A stretch of 6,830 nucleotides of DNA from Candidatus Nitrosotenuis sp. (GTDB taxonomy: Archaea > Thermoproteota > Nitrososphaeria > Nitrososphaerales > Nitrosopumilaceae), in NCBI GenBank assembly GCA_023252015.1, contig JAHEXS010000061.1, forward strand, positions 1 to 6,830, read 5' to 3'. Below the pieces are notes generated by a model that worked only from the letters and a program-made list of their open reading frames with translations, made no database searches and was not told where the DNA came from. The translations under genes and the position numbers were made by a program. This document shows, in pieces, positions 6,202 through 6,830 of this stretch (its first letter is position 1; each line of letters opens with the position of its first letter).

Positions 6202-6224
6202 GCATCGATGACCCAAGAATTACA

Positions 6225-6695
6225 GTGACACGTCACAGATACTGGAAGATAACATCAGATGACATTCAAAAGTATGATTATGATCAAGGCAAAATGCTGA
6301 ACTGGGAAATCAAAGGCGTAAAGGAACCAGAAGAGGATGCTCGATTTATCGGAGTATTTTTGTACAAAAGAGGAGCCCCAATTGATTACACACCAACAAA
6401 AGGAATTGTATTTTATCACAACAACATTCTAAAAAAAGAAGTTGATGAAGTAACAAAATTCCTCAAAGACAGATTCGGAGGAAATGTCAGGGACAAGGGA
6501 ATTCGCATATTTTTGGAAGACTCTAAAGAAATCTATTCAGGAAAAGACATAGGCCAACTTGCAAAGGATTTGGAATCACGCTTCAACCTCAAGGCTATCA
6601 TCTCGCTAGAGTTTGAAAGTCTCACAGAAGAAGAGCGCAAAAAAGCAGGCCTCCCAGACGCAAAACTATTGCCAATACCCGGAAACCATAGCTAA
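6225..6695 (+). CDS. conserved-looking protein of unknown function (156 aa)
   Basis: I do not recognise a family. The protein is soluble and charged, with no signal peptide or membrane segment and no cysteines in this version. From the GTG, residues 1-20 are polar and aromatic (TRHRYWKITSDD). Strands are suggested at 41-47 (FIGVFLY) and 60-64 (GIVFY). A helix at about 67-84 (NILKKEVDEVTKFLKDRF) is followed by a strand GIRIFLED (92-99), a helix (DIGQLAKDLESRF, 108-120) and a strand KAIISLEF (123-130). The end is a proline-containing tail. This alternation suggests a small alpha/beta domain. I chose GTG 6225 rather than TTG 6189 because of the TATA-like box at 6194-6201; the longer form would add 12 residues, beginning NLYCIDD. 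The gene lies 43 nt upstream of the tatC-like gene, which has its own promoter-like box, so co-function with Tat export is not established. Confidence 0.75.
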   Translation: MTRHRYWKITSDDIQKYDYDQGKMLNWEIKGVKEPEEDARFIGVFLYKRGAPIDYTPTKGIVFYHNNILKKEVDEVTKFLKDRFGGNVRDKGIRIFLEDSKEIYSGKDIGQLAKDLESRFNLKAIISLEFESLTEEERKKAGLPDAKLLPIPGNHS

Positions 6696-6707
6696 AAAAT
6701 CAGAACC

Positions 6708-6713
6708 TAAATA
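6708..6713 (+). promoter_or_regulatory. TATA-like box for the tatC-like gene
   Basis: TAAATA within ACCTAAATAG is centred about 28 nt before the ATG at 6739. The sequence near the start codon (AAGATATTAA) has no clear ribosome-binding site, again suggesting a leaderless transcript. Confidence 0.45.
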
Positions 6714-6738
6714 GACATTTGTTACATTAAGATATTAA

Positions 6739-6830
6739 ATGTCAGAACTACATGGAATTTTCCAGCACATTGCAGAGCTTCGAACAAGGGTAACAAGAAT
6801 AGCAATAGCTGTTGTAGTTATCATTGCAGT
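6739..6830 (+). CDS. tatC: Sec-independent (Tat) protein translocase subunit TatC, N-terminal part
   Basis: Only the first 30 codons are in the window; the frame is still open at the right edge. The visible protein, MSELHGIFQHIAELRTRVTR followed by IAIAVVVIIA, matches the hallmark N-terminus of TatC. That is a short amphipathic region with HxxELRxR (residues 10-17: HIAELRTR) leading straight into the first transmembrane helix. TatC is the polytopic membrane receptor that recognises twin-arginine signal peptides and exports folded proteins. The conserved Glu13 and Arg residues near the first helix fit signal-peptide recognition in known TatC proteins. The identification rests on this short motif, so a TatC-like paralogue cannot be excluded. 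Confidence 0.82.
   Translation, partial: MSELHGIFQHIAELRTRVTRIAIAVVVIIA

Noticed and set aside
5975..6205. Minus-strand frame of 76 codons overlapping purS and its upstream region
   Set aside because: It runs out of frame with purS through the promoter region and has no coherent protein features.
6051..6224. Possible small RNA or regulatory repeat in the purS / 6225 divergent region
   Set aside because: A direct repeat AATTTGAAA (6081-6089 and 6119-6127) and a TTCTGT/ACAGAA pair are present, but no stable hairpin, tRNA-like fold or terminator was evident, and such short AT-rich matches are expected by chance.
1..6830. Defence system, CRISPR, mobile element, rRNA or tRNA
   Set aside because: No repeat array, transposase, integrase, nuclease or RNA gene signature was seen on either strand; the window is essentially housekeeping.

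Overview
The window reads as a chromosomal segment of a mesophilic archaeon, most likely an ammonia-oxidising thaumarchaeon (Nitrososphaerota, Nitrosopumilales-like). Three things point that way. The DNA is moderately AT-rich. Nearly every transcription unit has an archaeal TATA-like box about 25-31 nt before its start codon, with no good Shine-Dalgarno sequence, which suggests leaderless mRNAs. The purine enzymes are of the small PurL + PurQ + PurS type, with a PurF that keeps the iron-sulfur cysteines. The lineage is inferred from sequence character; no marker gene is present.

Layout. Positions 1-96 hold a possible C-terminal end of an upstream + strand gene. A 68-residue orphan protein (100-306, +) follows and meets, tail to tail, a small membrane-anchored protein (303-692, -). 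Positions 748-5260 on the minus strand form one tightly packed operon, transcribed right to left: purQ, purL, purF, then a stand-alone Lrp/AsnC ligand-binding (RAM) domain gene. The junctions are a 4-nt overlap, an 8-nt overlap and a 1-nt gap. A divergent intergenic region (5261-5379) separates purQ from a two-CBS-domain gene (5380-5799, +). That gene runs tail to tail into purS (5796-6050, -), sharing a CTAG in which each strand carries a TAG stop. A second divergent region (6051-6224) separates purS from an unrecognised 156-residue gene (6225-6695, +). The window ends inside the start of a tatC-like gene (6739 onward, +).

Functionally, PurF makes phosphoribosylamine from PRPP and glutamine (step 1 of IMP synthesis). 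PurL, PurQ and PurS together form FGAM synthase (step 4). Two small putative ligand-sensing proteins sit among them: the RAM-domain protein co-transcribed with purF, and the CBS-pair protein transcribed away from purQ, whose fold commonly binds adenine nucleotides. The purQ/CBS intergenic region carries three copies of AAATCAC (one inverted) at promoter-relevant positions, a candidate shared operator. No mobile element, CRISPR array, rRNA or tRNA was recognised. The bulk of the window is housekeeping; the interest lies in the putative regulatory proteins and promoter architecture around the purine genes.
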